Origin: Acidimicrobilacustris europaeus
Lineage (GTDB): Bacteria; Actinomycetota; Acidimicrobiia; Acidimicrobiales; Acidimicrobilacustridaceae
Direction of reading: 5' to 3'
DNA: 64,000 nucleotides
NCBI GenBank assembly: GCA_965194515.1
Contig: OZ239146.1
Span: 2,289,484 to 2,353,483, forward strand
The notes under the pieces are model-generated. The model saw nothing but the letters and a program-made list of their open reading frames with translations, made no database searches and was not told the origin of the DNA. Shown piece after piece: positions 32,781 through 40,898 of this stretch (positions are counted from its first letter, which is position 1; every line of letters starts with the position of its first letter). The position numbers were made by a program, and so were the translations under genes.

Positions 32781-33161
32781 TCAATCAGCAGTCGGAGCGT
32801 CCTTGGCTTCGATTGCTTCGATGTACTCACAGAACGCGTCATAAGCGCGGGGACCGTAAACCGTTCCTGGTCCACCGTTCATCAACAACGTGACGCCGAT
32901 TGCTTCCGCGACTTCTTCACGAGTGGCTCCAGCCGAAGCCGCACCTCGAGCATGGGTAGCAATACAACCGTCGCAACGAAGAGTTATGCCCATCACCAAA
33001 GCCAGCAGTTCTTTTGTCTTCAGTTCAAGAGCACCTGGCGCCATTGCCGCTTTGCTGAGTTCAGCAAAGCCTGCATACACATCAGGGATCATCTGACGGA
33101 GTGCTCGGCCCTCCATCGCGAGTGGCCGCAGCACCTCTTTGCCATGCGTGTGCTCAGTCAT
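32781..33161 (-). CDS. Carboxymuconolactone decarboxylase / AhpD-like protein
   Basis: A 126-residue all-helical protein with the AhpD motif Glu-x(n)-Cys-x-x-Cys-x-x-x-His: ELKTKELLALVMGITLRCDG is represented by KTKELLALVMGI followed by CDGCIATHARGAASAG. Both redox cysteines and the His are present, so peroxidase or thiol-disulfide activity is more likely than decarboxylation. It lies just downstream of the CstR-like repressor gene on the same strand (31 bases), so it may belong to the same sulfur-stress regulon. That link is inferred from position. Confidence 0.88.
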   Translation of the reverse strand: MTEHTHGKEVLRPLAMEGRALRQMIPDVYAGFAELSKAAMAPGALELKTKELLALVMGITLRCDGCIATHARGAASAGATREEVAEAIGVTLLMNGGPGTVYGPRAYDAFCEYIEAIEAKDAPTAD

Positions 33162-33192
33162 ATGCGTCTCCTCAGACTTGTACGTGAACGAC

Positions 33193-33462
33193 TTAGGTCA
33201 GTTTGAGAAAGAGGCGCTCGACCTCTTCGATGGGGTAGCCCTCGGCGGCGGACCGCTCTGGGTCTTGCAAGCACGAGACCAGGCCCGAGGCGAGCATCTT
33301 GAAGCCCACCTGTTCCATTGCTTTGGTGACTGCGGCAATCTGGGTGACGATGTCTCGACATTCCCGGTCTTCTTCAAGCATTCCTTGAATGCCTCGAACC
33401 TGACCCTCGATACGGCGCAACCGCTTATGAAGATCTGTTTTTACATCTGCGTTGATTTCCAT
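33193..33462 (-). CDS. CsoR/FrmR-family repressor, CstR-like (persulfide-sensing candidate)
   Basis: An 89-residue helical repressor. The start at 33462 is set by GGAGAG four bases before ATG. The family core is present: HKRLRRIEGQVRGIQGMLEE, then ECRDIVTQIAAVTKAM. Cys35 and Cys64 are 29 residues apart, as in both CsoR and CstR. The Cu-ligand His expected at position 60 is Gly (ASGLVSC). Loss of that His argues against copper sensing and fits the reactive-sulfur sensor CstR. The divergent neighbour is a persulfide dioxygenase/rhodanese fusion and a palindrome lies between them, which supports this reading. The sulfur role is inference. Confidence 0.85.
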   Translation of the reverse strand: MEINADVKTDLHKRLRRIEGQVRGIQGMLEEDRECRDIVTQIAAVTKAMEQVGFKMLASGLVSCLQDPERSAAEGYPIEEVERLFLKLT

Positions 33463-33687
33463 GACTCTCCGTTCTTTGTCAGGTCCGTCAGCGACGGAAC
33501 CAGCGCTTCTTCTCGGTTGATGCACCGACGGTGACTGATTCCTTCTTGGGAGTCGTGCGCTTTGAACCGCTCACGCCGCTCTTTGCATTGCACTGGCAGC
33601 GCTCCGATTTCGGCACATTTCCCAGCACCTGTTCGACATGAGCTCCACATCCGGCCCATGACGGACGACCGCATTTTCTACACGATG

Positions 33688-33717
33688 TTTGTTTACACAT
33701 ACCCCGTAGGGTATCAT
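33688..33717 (+). promoter_or_regulatory. Promoter with embedded palindromic operator for the persulfide dioxygenase gene
   Basis: Inverted repeat ATACCC (33699-33704), spacer CGTA, GGGTAT (33709-33714): short A/T-rich ends around a G/C tract, the general layout of CsoR/CstR-type operators. It sits between a possible -35 (TTGTTT, 33688) and -10 (TATCAT, 33712; 18-base spacing), so repressor binding would block RNA polymerase. It is 36 bases upstream of the fusion gene start and shares the 288-base divergent gap with the CstR-like gene. Confidence 0.65.
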
Positions 33718-33750
33718 CAAGATGCGACAATGCAAGCAGATGGAGTCACC

Positions 33751-35460
33751 ATGTTCCTCAAGCAGTACTACCTCGGATGCCTTTCCCACGCGAGCTACCT
33801 GATTGGCGATGAATCCACTGGCCGCGCCGTTGTCGTCGACCCGCAACGCGATGTCAACGAGTATCTCGCTGATGCAGAGGCACATGGCTTCACGATCACA
33901 AAAGTGATCGAGACACATTTCCATGCCGATTTCCTTTCCGGTCACCTCGAACTTGCTGCTCGCACCGACGCCGACATCGTGTACGGAGCCGCCGCTGCAG
34001 GGCGCGTTGGCTTTCCTATTGAGACGCATGCGAATGGCGACCACATCAGTTTGGGCAAAGTCGATCTTGAGATTCTCGAGACGCCTGGCCACACTCCCGA
34101 ATCCATTTGCGTTGTCGTTCGTCCTGACGGACCCGATAGCACGCCAGAAGGTGTCCTGACCGGCGACACATTGTTCATTGGCGACGTCGGTCGGCCCGAC
34201 CTTCTTGCATCCGTTGGCGTGACGGCCGAAGAACTTGGCTTTCAGCTGTACCGGTCGCTGCACGACAAGTTGATGACGCTTCCCGACGAAACAAAGGTCT
34301 ATCCAGCACATGGTGCGGGTTCAGCGTGCGGGAAAAATCTTTCAACCGAAACGGTCTCAACCATTGGCGAACAACGGCGCACCAACTATGCGCTCCAGCC
34401 AATGGTTGCCGAGGACTTTGTCGACGTGGTCACCCAGGGCCAATCAGTCGCTCCTTTGTATTTCGCATTCGCAGCCAATAAAAACCGTGAGTCCCGGGCT
34501 CTTCTTGATCATGACGTGAGCGTGAAGTCGTTATCGCTCGACACTGTTCTCAAGCACCAAGCGGGCGGCGCAGTTGTTATTGATTCCCGCGATGACATTG
34601 CCTTCGCTCAAGGCCATCTGCGAGGTTCAATCAATATCGGTCTTGGCGGACGCTTCGCCGAATACGCCGGCGAGGTCATGGAGCCAGGAACACCAATCAT
34701 CTTGGTGACCGATCCTGGCCACGAGCCTGAAGCAAAGACGCGGCTCGCTCGCATTGGTTTCGACAATGTCATTGGTGCGCTTGCGGATCCCATTGCGACA
34801 TTCGTCGCGAACCCAAGCCACGTTGCGCAGCTCTCGCGATTGTCAGTTGATGATCTCGCTGAGCGAATTGCGTCGGTCAAGGATCTTGTCCTTATCGATG
34901 TTCGCAATCCGGGCGAAGTTGCACTCGGCTCCATCCACGGCGCGCGCTCAATCGGTCTTCCTTCGCTGCTTCACAGCATCGACGAGCTCGATCGAAACGC
35001 GCCGACTGTGGTTTTCTGCGCAGGCGGCTACCGATCGGCAATCGCTTCAAGTCTTCTGCGTTCACACGGATTCACCGATGTTTCCGATCTCATTGGCGGC
35101 TACACCGCGTGGTCGACCGGCAACATTCCGGCCACACTTCCCGCAGTTGATGTTGAAACCGCCGCCGGCGACGCCGATGCCCTTTGGCTTGATGTTCGTG
35201 AGAACGACGAGTGGGAAGCGGGCCACGCACCCGCCGCTGTCCACATTGCAATGAGCGATCTCCCTGACCAACTCGACCAACTCCGTGATGGCCGCCGCAT
35301 CGTCGTGATCTGTCGATCAGGCAATCGTTCGGGCAAGGTCACTGCGTGGCTCATCAACCACGGCATCGATGCAGTGAACATGACCGGTGGAATGCAGGTC
35401 TGGGAGAAGGCCGGGCTGCCGGTGGTCTCCAGTTCTAATGCCGTCGGCGCTGTGATCTGA
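33751..35460 (+). CDS. Persulfide dioxygenase (ETHE1-like)-rhodanese fusion, three rhodanese domains
   Basis: A 569-residue cytoplasmic enzyme. Residues 1-250 are a metallo-beta-lactamase-fold persulfide dioxygenase: THFHADFLSGH (His56, His58, Asp60, His65), LETPGHTPES (His114), GDTLFIGDVGRPDL and VYPAHGAGSACG. Three rhodanese domains follow. The first (about 320-390) lacks a catalytic Cys. The second has VFCAGGYRS (Cys423) and the third VICRSGNRS (Cys521). Such fusions oxidise glutathione-type or low-molecular-weight persulfides to sulfite and exchange sulfane sulfur. GGAG six bases before ATG at 33751 fixes the start; upstream in-frame codons overlap the operator. It is divergent from the CstR-like repressor. 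Confidence 0.92.
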   Translation: MFLKQYYLGCLSHASYLIGDESTGRAVVVDPQRDVNEYLADAEAHGFTITKVIETHFHADFLSGHLELAARTDADIVYGAAAAGRVGFPIETHANGDHISLGKVDLEILETPGHTPESICVVVRPDGPDSTPEGVLTGDTLFIGDVGRPDLLASVGVTAEELGFQLYRSLHDKLMTLPDETKVYPAHGAGSACGKNLSTETVSTIGEQRRTNYALQPMVAEDFVDVVTQGQSVAPLYFAFAANKNRESRALLDHDVSVKSLSLDTVLKHQAGGAVVIDSRDDIAFAQGHLRGSINIGLGGRFAEYAGEVMEPGTPIILVTDPGHEPEAKTRLARIGFDNVIGALADPIATFVANPSHVAQLSRLSVDDLAERIASVKDLVLIDVRNPGEVALGSIHGARSIGLPSLLHSIDELDRNAPTVVFCAGGYRSAIASSLLRSHGFTDVSDLIGGYTAWSTGNIPATLPAVDVETAAGDADALWLDVRENDEWEAGHAPAAVHIAMSDLPDQLDQLRDGRRIVVICRSGNRSGKVTAWLINHGIDAVNMTGGMQVWEKAGLPVVSSSNAVGAVI

Positions 35461-35469
35461 CGACCGACG

Positions 35470-35949
35470 TCAGGTTGCTGACGCTGCGTCGGCCTCGGCG
35501 ACCTTCTTGATGCGTTCAAGAGTGGTTCGCATGCCGTTGCGGTTGGTCTTGCCCCGGCTCCACCCCATCAGACCCCAGTAGATCTTCATGGGCAGTTTTG
35601 GTGCGAGTTCGAAGTACTCGGTCACATCGGTGCCACCGTTCGCACCAGGGACGAGTCGGTAGCCCCAATTGATGGCGGCCTTGCCTGGTTCGCCAACGCC
35701 GAAAGAAAACTCTCTACCGGGTTCGCTGGCGGTGACGAAGCACTTCGCCCAGTAGGTCGGTCCCTTTTGATTGCGCTTCACATGACCGCGAAAGCGCGCA
35801 CCGACTGCAGGACCCGTAGCGCCATCAAGCCATTCGCCTTCAAACGTTTCGGGGCTATAGCGCCCGATCTGCGTGACGTCGCTCACCAACGCCCACACCT
35901 GTTCCGGTGTGGCATTCATGTGCACGGTGACTTCATCCCCAAGTTTCAT
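35470..35949 (-). CDS. SRPBCC-family protein (polyketide cyclase/START-like)
   Basis: A 159-residue helix-grip protein. It has the usual N-terminal strand and helix VTVHMNATPEQVWALVSDVT, then FEGEWLDGATGPAVGARFRG, and a C-terminal long helix with NRNGMRTTLERIKKVAEA. The fold binds hydrophobic ligands in a central cavity; catalytic residues cannot be assigned. It follows the M56 protease gene by 48 bases on the same strand but has no obvious copper connection. It is convergent with the persulfide dioxygenase gene, nine bases apart. Confidence 0.85.
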   Translation of the reverse strand: MKLGDEVTVHMNATPEQVWALVSDVTQIGRYSPETFEGEWLDGATGPAVGARFRGHVKRNQKGPTYWAKCFVTASEPGREFSFGVGEPGKAAINWGYRLVPGANGGTDVTEYFELAPKLPMKIYWGLMGWSRGKTNRNGMRTTLERIKKVAEADAASAT

Positions 35950-35997
35950 AGCGACAGCGTAGGGCGCGCTCTCCGAGAATGTCCGCTCTGTCGAGAG

Positions 35998-36879
35998 TTA
36001 GAGATGCCCGGCATGAGTCACGAAATCGACCAAGTGATGCAGTTGAAGGGTGAGCCCAAGAACTGCAGTAATCACCACAGAGCAACCGAAAAGAGTGACC
36101 CTCACTGGTGTAGCGGGGAGGGGTACGACCAACGCCTCGACTCGGGTAACGACATTGCCACCACCGATCGAAAGTGAATGCGCCCGCATCTCGCTTGATG
36201 GAAGAAGCGCAACGCGAGCAATCGTCGTTGCAACCAGGTCCCGGGAACCAACGCGCTCAGCAGCTACTTCATCGGCCCATCGTTCAGTCAAATATTTCAC
36301 CTTGCGGGCGAACGGACGAAGAAAAGGGAGTGCTGTGGCGCAGGTCTCAACCAGATGAATGTAGAGGTGATGTCGATGACGGAGATGAGCGTTTTCATGG
36401 GCAAGGACCACACTCCGCTCATGACGATCCAGCGCGGAAAGCAACGAGTTACTGATTACGACCCCGCCACGGGGACCTGGCACTGCGAAGGCGACTGGCT
36501 GACTCGACAGAACAACCTCGACTCCGTCAACATCACCAAACACTTTGCGATCTTGAAAGACGCGATGGACATAACGGCCCATTCGCGCTGCGATCAGCCC
36601 GAGAACGAGGGCGGCAGCTATTCCAAGAAACGGCGGTGCCCCATGGTCGCCGCCGTAGAGCGCCCGACACCAGCCAAGTGCGTCGGAAACAAATGGGACC
36701 TCTGAAATCCCCGCGCCACCAAGTTGCATGAACATCAAGAGGGTTGTGCACGTTGCCAGGACTACCGAGACCGTAAGTGTCACCACGCCAACACTCGGGG
36801 CGAGGAACCGGGGTAAAAACCACGCACTCCCGAGACAAACGATGACTAGGAGAAACGGCACGAGGAAGTGAGCACTCAT
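35998..36879 (-). CDS. M56-family membrane metallopeptidase (BlaR1/MecR1-like)
   Basis: A 293-residue integral membrane protease. There are about four hydrophobic helices (starting FLVPFLLVIVCLGSAWF) and the zinc site HENAH in SVVLAHENAHLRHRHHLYIH, with the downstream helix carrying ERWADEVAA for the third ligand. It lacks the extracellular penicillin-binding sensor of BlaR1, so its inducer is not a beta-lactam bound by that domain. The start ATG overlaps the BlaI-type repressor stop (TGATG), so the two are coupled: the protease probably inactivates the repressor. GTG at 36882 is an alternative start. Confidence 0.9.
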   Translation of the reverse strand: MSAHFLVPFLLVIVCLGSAWFLPRFLAPSVGVVTLTVSVVLATCTTLLMFMQLGGAGISEVPFVSDALGWCRALYGGDHGAPPFLGIAAALVLGLIAARMGRYVHRVFQDRKVFGDVDGVEVVLSSQPVAFAVPGPRGGVVISNSLLSALDRHERSVVLAHENAHLRHRHHLYIHLVETCATALPFLRPFARKVKYLTERWADEVAAERVGSRDLVATTIARVALLPSSEMRAHSLSIGGGNVVTRVEALVVPLPATPVRVTLFGCSVVITAVLGLTLQLHHLVDFVTHAGHL

Positions 36880-37244
36880 CACTCACGCTCCTCGAGCATT
36901 CTGCGCAATTCGCGCTGCTGGACACTGTCGAGCCCATCGAGGAAGTGCGACATCGTGGCAACTCTGTCACTACTTGCGTCAAGGACCTTTCGCATTCGAT
37001 CTGCGGAGAGGTCTGCCTCGCTCATCACGGCCGAATAGGCAAAGGCCCGGCCAGTTTTCGAGCGATTGGCGAGACCCTTTCCCCACAATCGACCAAGAAC
37101 CGTCATGACGGTCGTATACGCAAGATCCGTATCGAGTCGATGAAGAACCTCCGATGGTGTGAGCGGATCGTCACTCTTCCAAAGAACTTCAAGTACTTCT
37201 GACTCAAGCGATCCAAGCGGTCGTCGACTTACCACGGGTCTCAC
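36879..37244 (-). CDS. BlaI/MecI/CopY-family transcriptional repressor
   Basis: A 121-residue winged-helix repressor: LGSLESEVLEVLWKSDDPLT at the N-terminus, SEVLHRLDTDLAYTTVMTVL as recognition helix region, and LWGKGLANRSKTGRAFAYSA as wing, then a helical C-terminal dimerisation and cleavage domain. It lacks the C-terminal Cys-x-Cys pairs of CopY, so direct copper sensing is unlikely. Signal input is expected from the coupled M56 protease. The start is 31 bases downstream of the DUF305 lipoprotein stop, so the repressor lies within a copper-type operon and may control it. Confidence 0.92.
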   Translation of the reverse strand: MRPVVSRRPLGSLESEVLEVLWKSDDPLTPSEVLHRLDTDLAYTTVMTVLGRLWGKGLANRSKTGRAFAYSAVMSEADLSADRMRKVLDASSDRVATMSHFLDGLDSVQQRELRRMLEERE

Positions 37245-37275
37245 CTCCTCGCGAACGGGCGCAATGAATCGAAAT

Positions 37276-37902
37276 TCAACTCGGAAGTTTCGACAGCAAT
37301 GAATTCATTGTGCTGATTTCAGCCTGCTGTGAGGTAACAATCGTCTGAGCAAGTGCCTTCACGTCAGGGTTCTTACCATCTTTCAGTTCGTCTTCCGACA
37401 TTCGAACCGCGCCCTCGTGATGCTGAATCATGAGTTCCATCCAGAGTCGATCGAATGCCGTTCCCGATGATGACTCGAGTTTCTCCATGTCGGCTTCGGT
37501 CATCATTCCGTCCATCATCATTCCGCCCATATCGGTCATGTCGTGACCACCTCCGGACATGGAATCAGTAGAGGGAACTTTCTGACCCCAACTTTGCAGC
37601 CAACCGGACATCGTTTGAATCTCCGGATTTTGCGACGCCTTGATTTGTTTCGCTAACGCAAGCACATCGGCATTCGTACTCTTTTCCAACGCAAGGTCGG
37701 CCATCTCCACCGCCTGCGCATGATGAGGAATCATTCCTTGAGCAAAGCCAACATCAGTGGCGTTGAAGTTTGCTGATTCTGGAATCGTCTGCTTCGAAGC
37801 GTCAGACATCGAAGAGTGGCTCTCACCGGAAGAGCATGCAGCAACAAGTGCAGCGGCAGCGAGTGTGGCGGTTACCAATGAGAGAACACGGCGGTAGTTC
37901 AT
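37276..37902 (-). CDS. DUF305 lipoprotein (probable copper-binding)
   Basis: A 208-residue exported protein with a lipoprotein signal: basic NYRR, hydrophobic VLSLVTATLAAAALVAA, and lipobox Cys near residue 23 (LVAACSSG). The mature part has the two repeats of the DUF305 family, each with a paired His: GMIPHHAQAVEMADLAL near residue 57 and LMIQHHEGAVRMSEDEL near 158. A Met/Gly/Asp-rich loop, GGGHDMTDMGGMMMDGMM, lies between them. Met- and His-rich composition fits copper binding at the cell surface. It stands between copCD and blaI on one strand. Confidence 0.92.
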   Translation of the reverse strand: MNYRRVLSLVTATLAAAALVAACSSGESHSSMSDASKQTIPESANFNATDVGFAQGMIPHHAQAVEMADLALEKSTNADVLALAKQIKASQNPEIQTMSGWLQSWGQKVPSTDSMSGGGHDMTDMGGMMMDGMMTEADMEKLESSSGTAFDRLWMELMIQHHEGAVRMSEDELKDGKNPDVKALAQTIVTSQQAEISTMNSLLSKLPS

Positions 37903-37974
37903 TTTGCACCTCAGTTACTTGTGGAATGGGAACGGGGGAAGATCAATCATCGACGAGATAAATAGCGAGAACAC

Positions 37975-39525
37975 TTACGAAAGAGGATTAGCAATGACAA
38001 GGAGGGAGGTAATCAGAAGGACAACAACGAAGAGCAACGACTCGATCGCAATCGTCCTGCGAAAACGTTGCTCAGAGGATTCGTCACCCGACGCAAGCGC
38101 AGGAAGAAGAACCCTCTGATTATGAAGACCAATGCTTCCGATGACGATGACCACAACAACCTTCGCGAGTAACAGCCGACCGAACTCCGACTCCCACAAG
38201 GCCGATGGCTGCTCAAGAATCGCCCAGGCCAGGATCGTCCCCGACAACGCAACTGCAACCAGTGACCACGTTGCTAGGACTGAGAATCGAGTCGCTAAGA
38301 GTCCAGCGTTCAGCGGTTCGTTCCGCCGATGACGCCGCCACAATGTTGCTGCCAGTAACCATGCTCCCGCAGCCCAGATGGCTGCTGACGTCAGATGCAC
38401 TGCGTCGCTGACTCCCATGAGGGCGCGAGGTTCGATGCTTGCAGTGTGGCCAATAAAGGATTCGGAAAGAATGAGAAGGGCTGCTCCAAGCAGAGCAAGG
38501 GGCCCCGACTCAACGCGAACTCGAGTCAGTGTCGTTGAAGGTGGTTGGCGATCAAGCATCACCGAACCGCTTGGGTCCGGCTCGGTGATCCATTCAAGGT
38601 CGGTGACACTTGCCTCTTCACGCTCATCTTCGGGTACAACATCGATTGCTACGAACCGGAGTACAAGCACAGCACCAACGACGCGACAAAGCGTGCCGAG
38701 TGCGAATCCCGTTGATCCGACCTCGCCCCAGACCGCTGGGCGAACAAGGTCTCCGATGCCATCGCCATTCCAGAGCGCCAGCTGCGCAAACCACTCGACG
38801 ACCGAACCAAGGACGATGAGAACCGCAGCCCGCCTAATGAAGAAAACAATTCGCCGGCTCTCTGAACGAGTCCCTCTGTGGACCCAGAGCAGATAGGCCA
38901 AGGCTCCGACGGCAAGGAGAACGGCTCCGTAGACAAGCCAGCGAGCGACTACTCCTACGGTTTCAGCAGATCCTGAATCATTGACCGTGAGTGTTGTTAC
39001 CGGAGACGGCGAGCTTTGTGCCAAACCGTCACCGTTGCCGTCACTGACGGCATTCGAAGTTGGAGCCGTTGTCGTCGGAGTGCCCGAAGCTTCTGGTGCC
39101 GGCACTGCAGCGGCGGCAGCCGGAGTGACCGTGAAGACAATTGAGCCGGACATCTTGTGCCCGTCAGCGCCACGAAGCGCCCAAAGGACTTTGGTCCGAC
39201 CAGCGTTGATCGGGTCCGTCGGAGTGACCAAAATTTTGTTGTCACCATCATTTGCAACAGAACGAATCGGAATGGACTCCCCAGCCGAGTTCTCAATGCG
39301 AAAGTCCTCGGTGATTGGATCGGCCTCACCAGAGAACTCGAAAACCACCTCGAGGATGGGGCCAGGCACCGTCGACACGTTCGCCGGTGTGCTCCCGAGG
39401 AAATCAACGTGAGCGGAGGCGGGACTGGCCCATAGACCCAGCGTTATCAGAGTCGTCGCCGCACCAATGAGGACCAAGAACCAACGCGATAGCGACTTGG
39501 TGGGAACCACCGTCGGCGTAGACAT
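37975..39525 (-). CDS. CopC-CopD fusion, copper resistance/uptake membrane protein
   Basis: A 516-residue fusion. A signal peptide ends at ASPASA, and the first mature residue is His (AHVDFLGSTPAN), the copper-binding N-terminus of CopC. The CopC beta-sandwich runs to about residue 125, including RGADGHKMSGSIVFTV with the second His. A Thr/Ser/Ala/Pro linker follows, then about eight membrane helices of the CopD domain with GHTASIEPRALMGVSDAVHL. I chose ATG at 39525, since the longer frame places extra residues before the signal peptide. It is the first gene of copCD-DUF305-blaI-M56, a probable copper-handling unit. Confidence 0.92.
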   Translation of the reverse strand: MSTPTVVPTKSLSRWFLVLIGAATTLITLGLWASPASAHVDFLGSTPANVSTVPGPILEVVFEFSGEADPITEDFRIENSAGESIPIRSVANDGDNKILVTPTDPINAGRTKVLWALRGADGHKMSGSIVFTVTPAAAAAVPAPEASGTPTTTAPTSNAVSDGNGDGLAQSSPSPVTTLTVNDSGSAETVGVVARWLVYGAVLLAVGALAYLLWVHRGTRSESRRIVFFIRRAAVLIVLGSVVEWFAQLALWNGDGIGDLVRPAVWGEVGSTGFALGTLCRVVGAVLVLRFVAIDVVPEDEREEASVTDLEWITEPDPSGSVMLDRQPPSTTLTRVRVESGPLALLGAALLILSESFIGHTASIEPRALMGVSDAVHLTSAAIWAAGAWLLAATLWRRHRRNEPLNAGLLATRFSVLATWSLVAVALSGTILAWAILEQPSALWESEFGRLLLAKVVVVIVIGSIGLHNQRVLLPALASGDESSEQRFRRTIAIESLLFVVVLLITSLLVIANPLS

Positions 39526-39645
39526 ACGACAGAGCGTAGTAGCCGGTAGTTGAAAAGCCCGTTCAGGTACCTCGCGCCATGTTTCGGCCAAGAACCCATT
39601 GTTGGTGACGCTCAGGTGACGCCATGGTGAGCACCGTGTGATTTC

Positions 39646-40866
39646 GTGGCGAACACACTCCGTTCGCTCTATTCACGACGATCCTGTCTCTGTACCGTCG
39701 TGCTCGTGACCAGAAGGTCGGTCATCGGACCGGACCCGGCCGCAGTTTCTCCGTTGATGTGTACACCGCATCAGACGGTGGAAAGAAACACCCTCAGCCG
39801 GTGCTGGTCGAGCCAGAAGCTCCGTCGTTGGTCGTATCCAATTGGTTTCGTTGTGGTGGTTCTTGCACTTGGAGTTGCGGGGGTGAGACTTCGCGAGCTT
39901 CTCAGTTCCGCATTCGCCCAACTCGGCTCACTCACCCTTCCGGCGCTTGCTCTCGTTGCTGCGTGTTGGTTCACAATGCTCGTCTCCCGAGGAATCGTCT
40001 ACCGACTCACACATCCACACCTTCGATTCCATCACGGGATCGTCCTCGATCAAGTCAACCTTGCTGCGGCCAATGGACTCCCGGGCGGATCGGTCGTTGG
40101 AATCGCAGCTCGAATGAAGATCTGTCGACACCTTGGCCATGGATCCGAACAAGCCGCCCTCACCGTGTTCGCCAGCGGACAAGCCTTCGCAATTGGTCGT
40201 TGGGTTTGTCTCGTCGTTGTTATCGGCGCCTCAATGATTCTGCGCGGGACCAACACCGTCGACCTGTTGGAACTAGGGAGTTCGCTGATCGCGCTCCTGC
40301 TTTCCTGCATCATCTGGATGGTTCTCAGCAGTGACTCTCGAGCAAGTCAAGCCCTCCTGCATTTCATCGAAAACACCATTACCCGGACGAGTAAGACGCA
40401 AGGGGCGTTTCGTAGAGCAAGGTTCCGAGCCTCCGTGCATCGCTTTCGTTCGGGAGCCAGCGAACTTGTTCGCGATCGCGCACCAAAACTCATCAGCGCA
40501 GGGGCACTTTCCACAGTGTTTGGCGCGCTGATACTTGTCGTTGTGATCGACGATCTTTCGCCATCCGCCATTTCCGTACTTGATGTTCTACGCGCCTATC
40601 TGATTGCCAGAGTTGCGACGTCATTTATCCCGACCCCTGGAGGAGTCGGTGTTCTCGACGGCGCGATCACTGCTGGGCTCATGAGCGCCGGAGTCGAACC
40701 ATCCGTCGCAATCTCGGCAGTCATCGTCTATCGCGCAGTTACCTTCGCACTCCCGATTGCCACAGGCTCGCTGATCTATCTCGTTTGGCGCCGCAAATCG
40801 AACCATCACAACGAGGTAGAGCCAGACGATGATGGGGCGACCGATTCACTTCTTCATGCCGCATAG
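39646..40866 (+). CDS. Flippase-like membrane protein (UPF0104 / lysylphosphatidylglycerol synthase TM family)
   Basis: A protein of up to 406 residues with about eight membrane helices, beginning with PIGFVVVVLALGVAGV near residue 66. Family marks are NLAAANGLPGGSVVGIAARM near residue 150 and the C-terminal YLIARVATSFIPTPGGVGVLDG with the conserved P-x-P-G-G-x-G. Relatives move or synthesise lipids (MprF membrane part, AglD-like). The N-terminus is uncertain: the outermost GTG is at 39646, but ATG at 39757 would remove 37 non-conserved residues. It is divergent from copCD and convergent with dnaB. The substrate is unknown. Confidence 0.85.
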   Translation: MANTLRSLYSRRSCLCTVVLVTRRSVIGPDPAAVSPLMCTPHQTVERNTLSRCWSSQKLRRWSYPIGFVVVVLALGVAGVRLRELLSSAFAQLGSLTLPALALVAACWFTMLVSRGIVYRLTHPHLRFHHGIVLDQVNLAAANGLPGGSVVGIAARMKICRHLGHGSEQAALTVFASGQAFAIGRWVCLVVVIGASMILRGTNTVDLLELGSSLIALLLSCIIWMVLSSDSRASQALLHFIENTITRTSKTQGAFRRARFRASVHRFRSGASELVRDRAPKLISAGALSTVFGALILVVVIDDLSPSAISVLDVLRAYLIARVATSFIPTPGGVGVLDGAITAGLMSAGVEPSVAISAVIVYRAVTFALPIATGSLIYLVWRRKSNHHNEVEPDDDGATDSLLHAA

Positions 40867-40898
40867 CCCACTACGACGAAATTCGTGAGAGCAGTCGC

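Noticed and set aside
33193..33462. Copper sensor CsoR for the copper genes at 36-39.5 kb
   Set aside because: The copper-ligand His is absent, and the divergent neighbour is a sulfur enzyme, so a CstR-like role fits better.
33571..34311. Minus-strand frame opposite the persulfide dioxygenase
   Set aside because: Shadow frame; the plus-strand metallo-beta-lactamase motifs are unambiguous.
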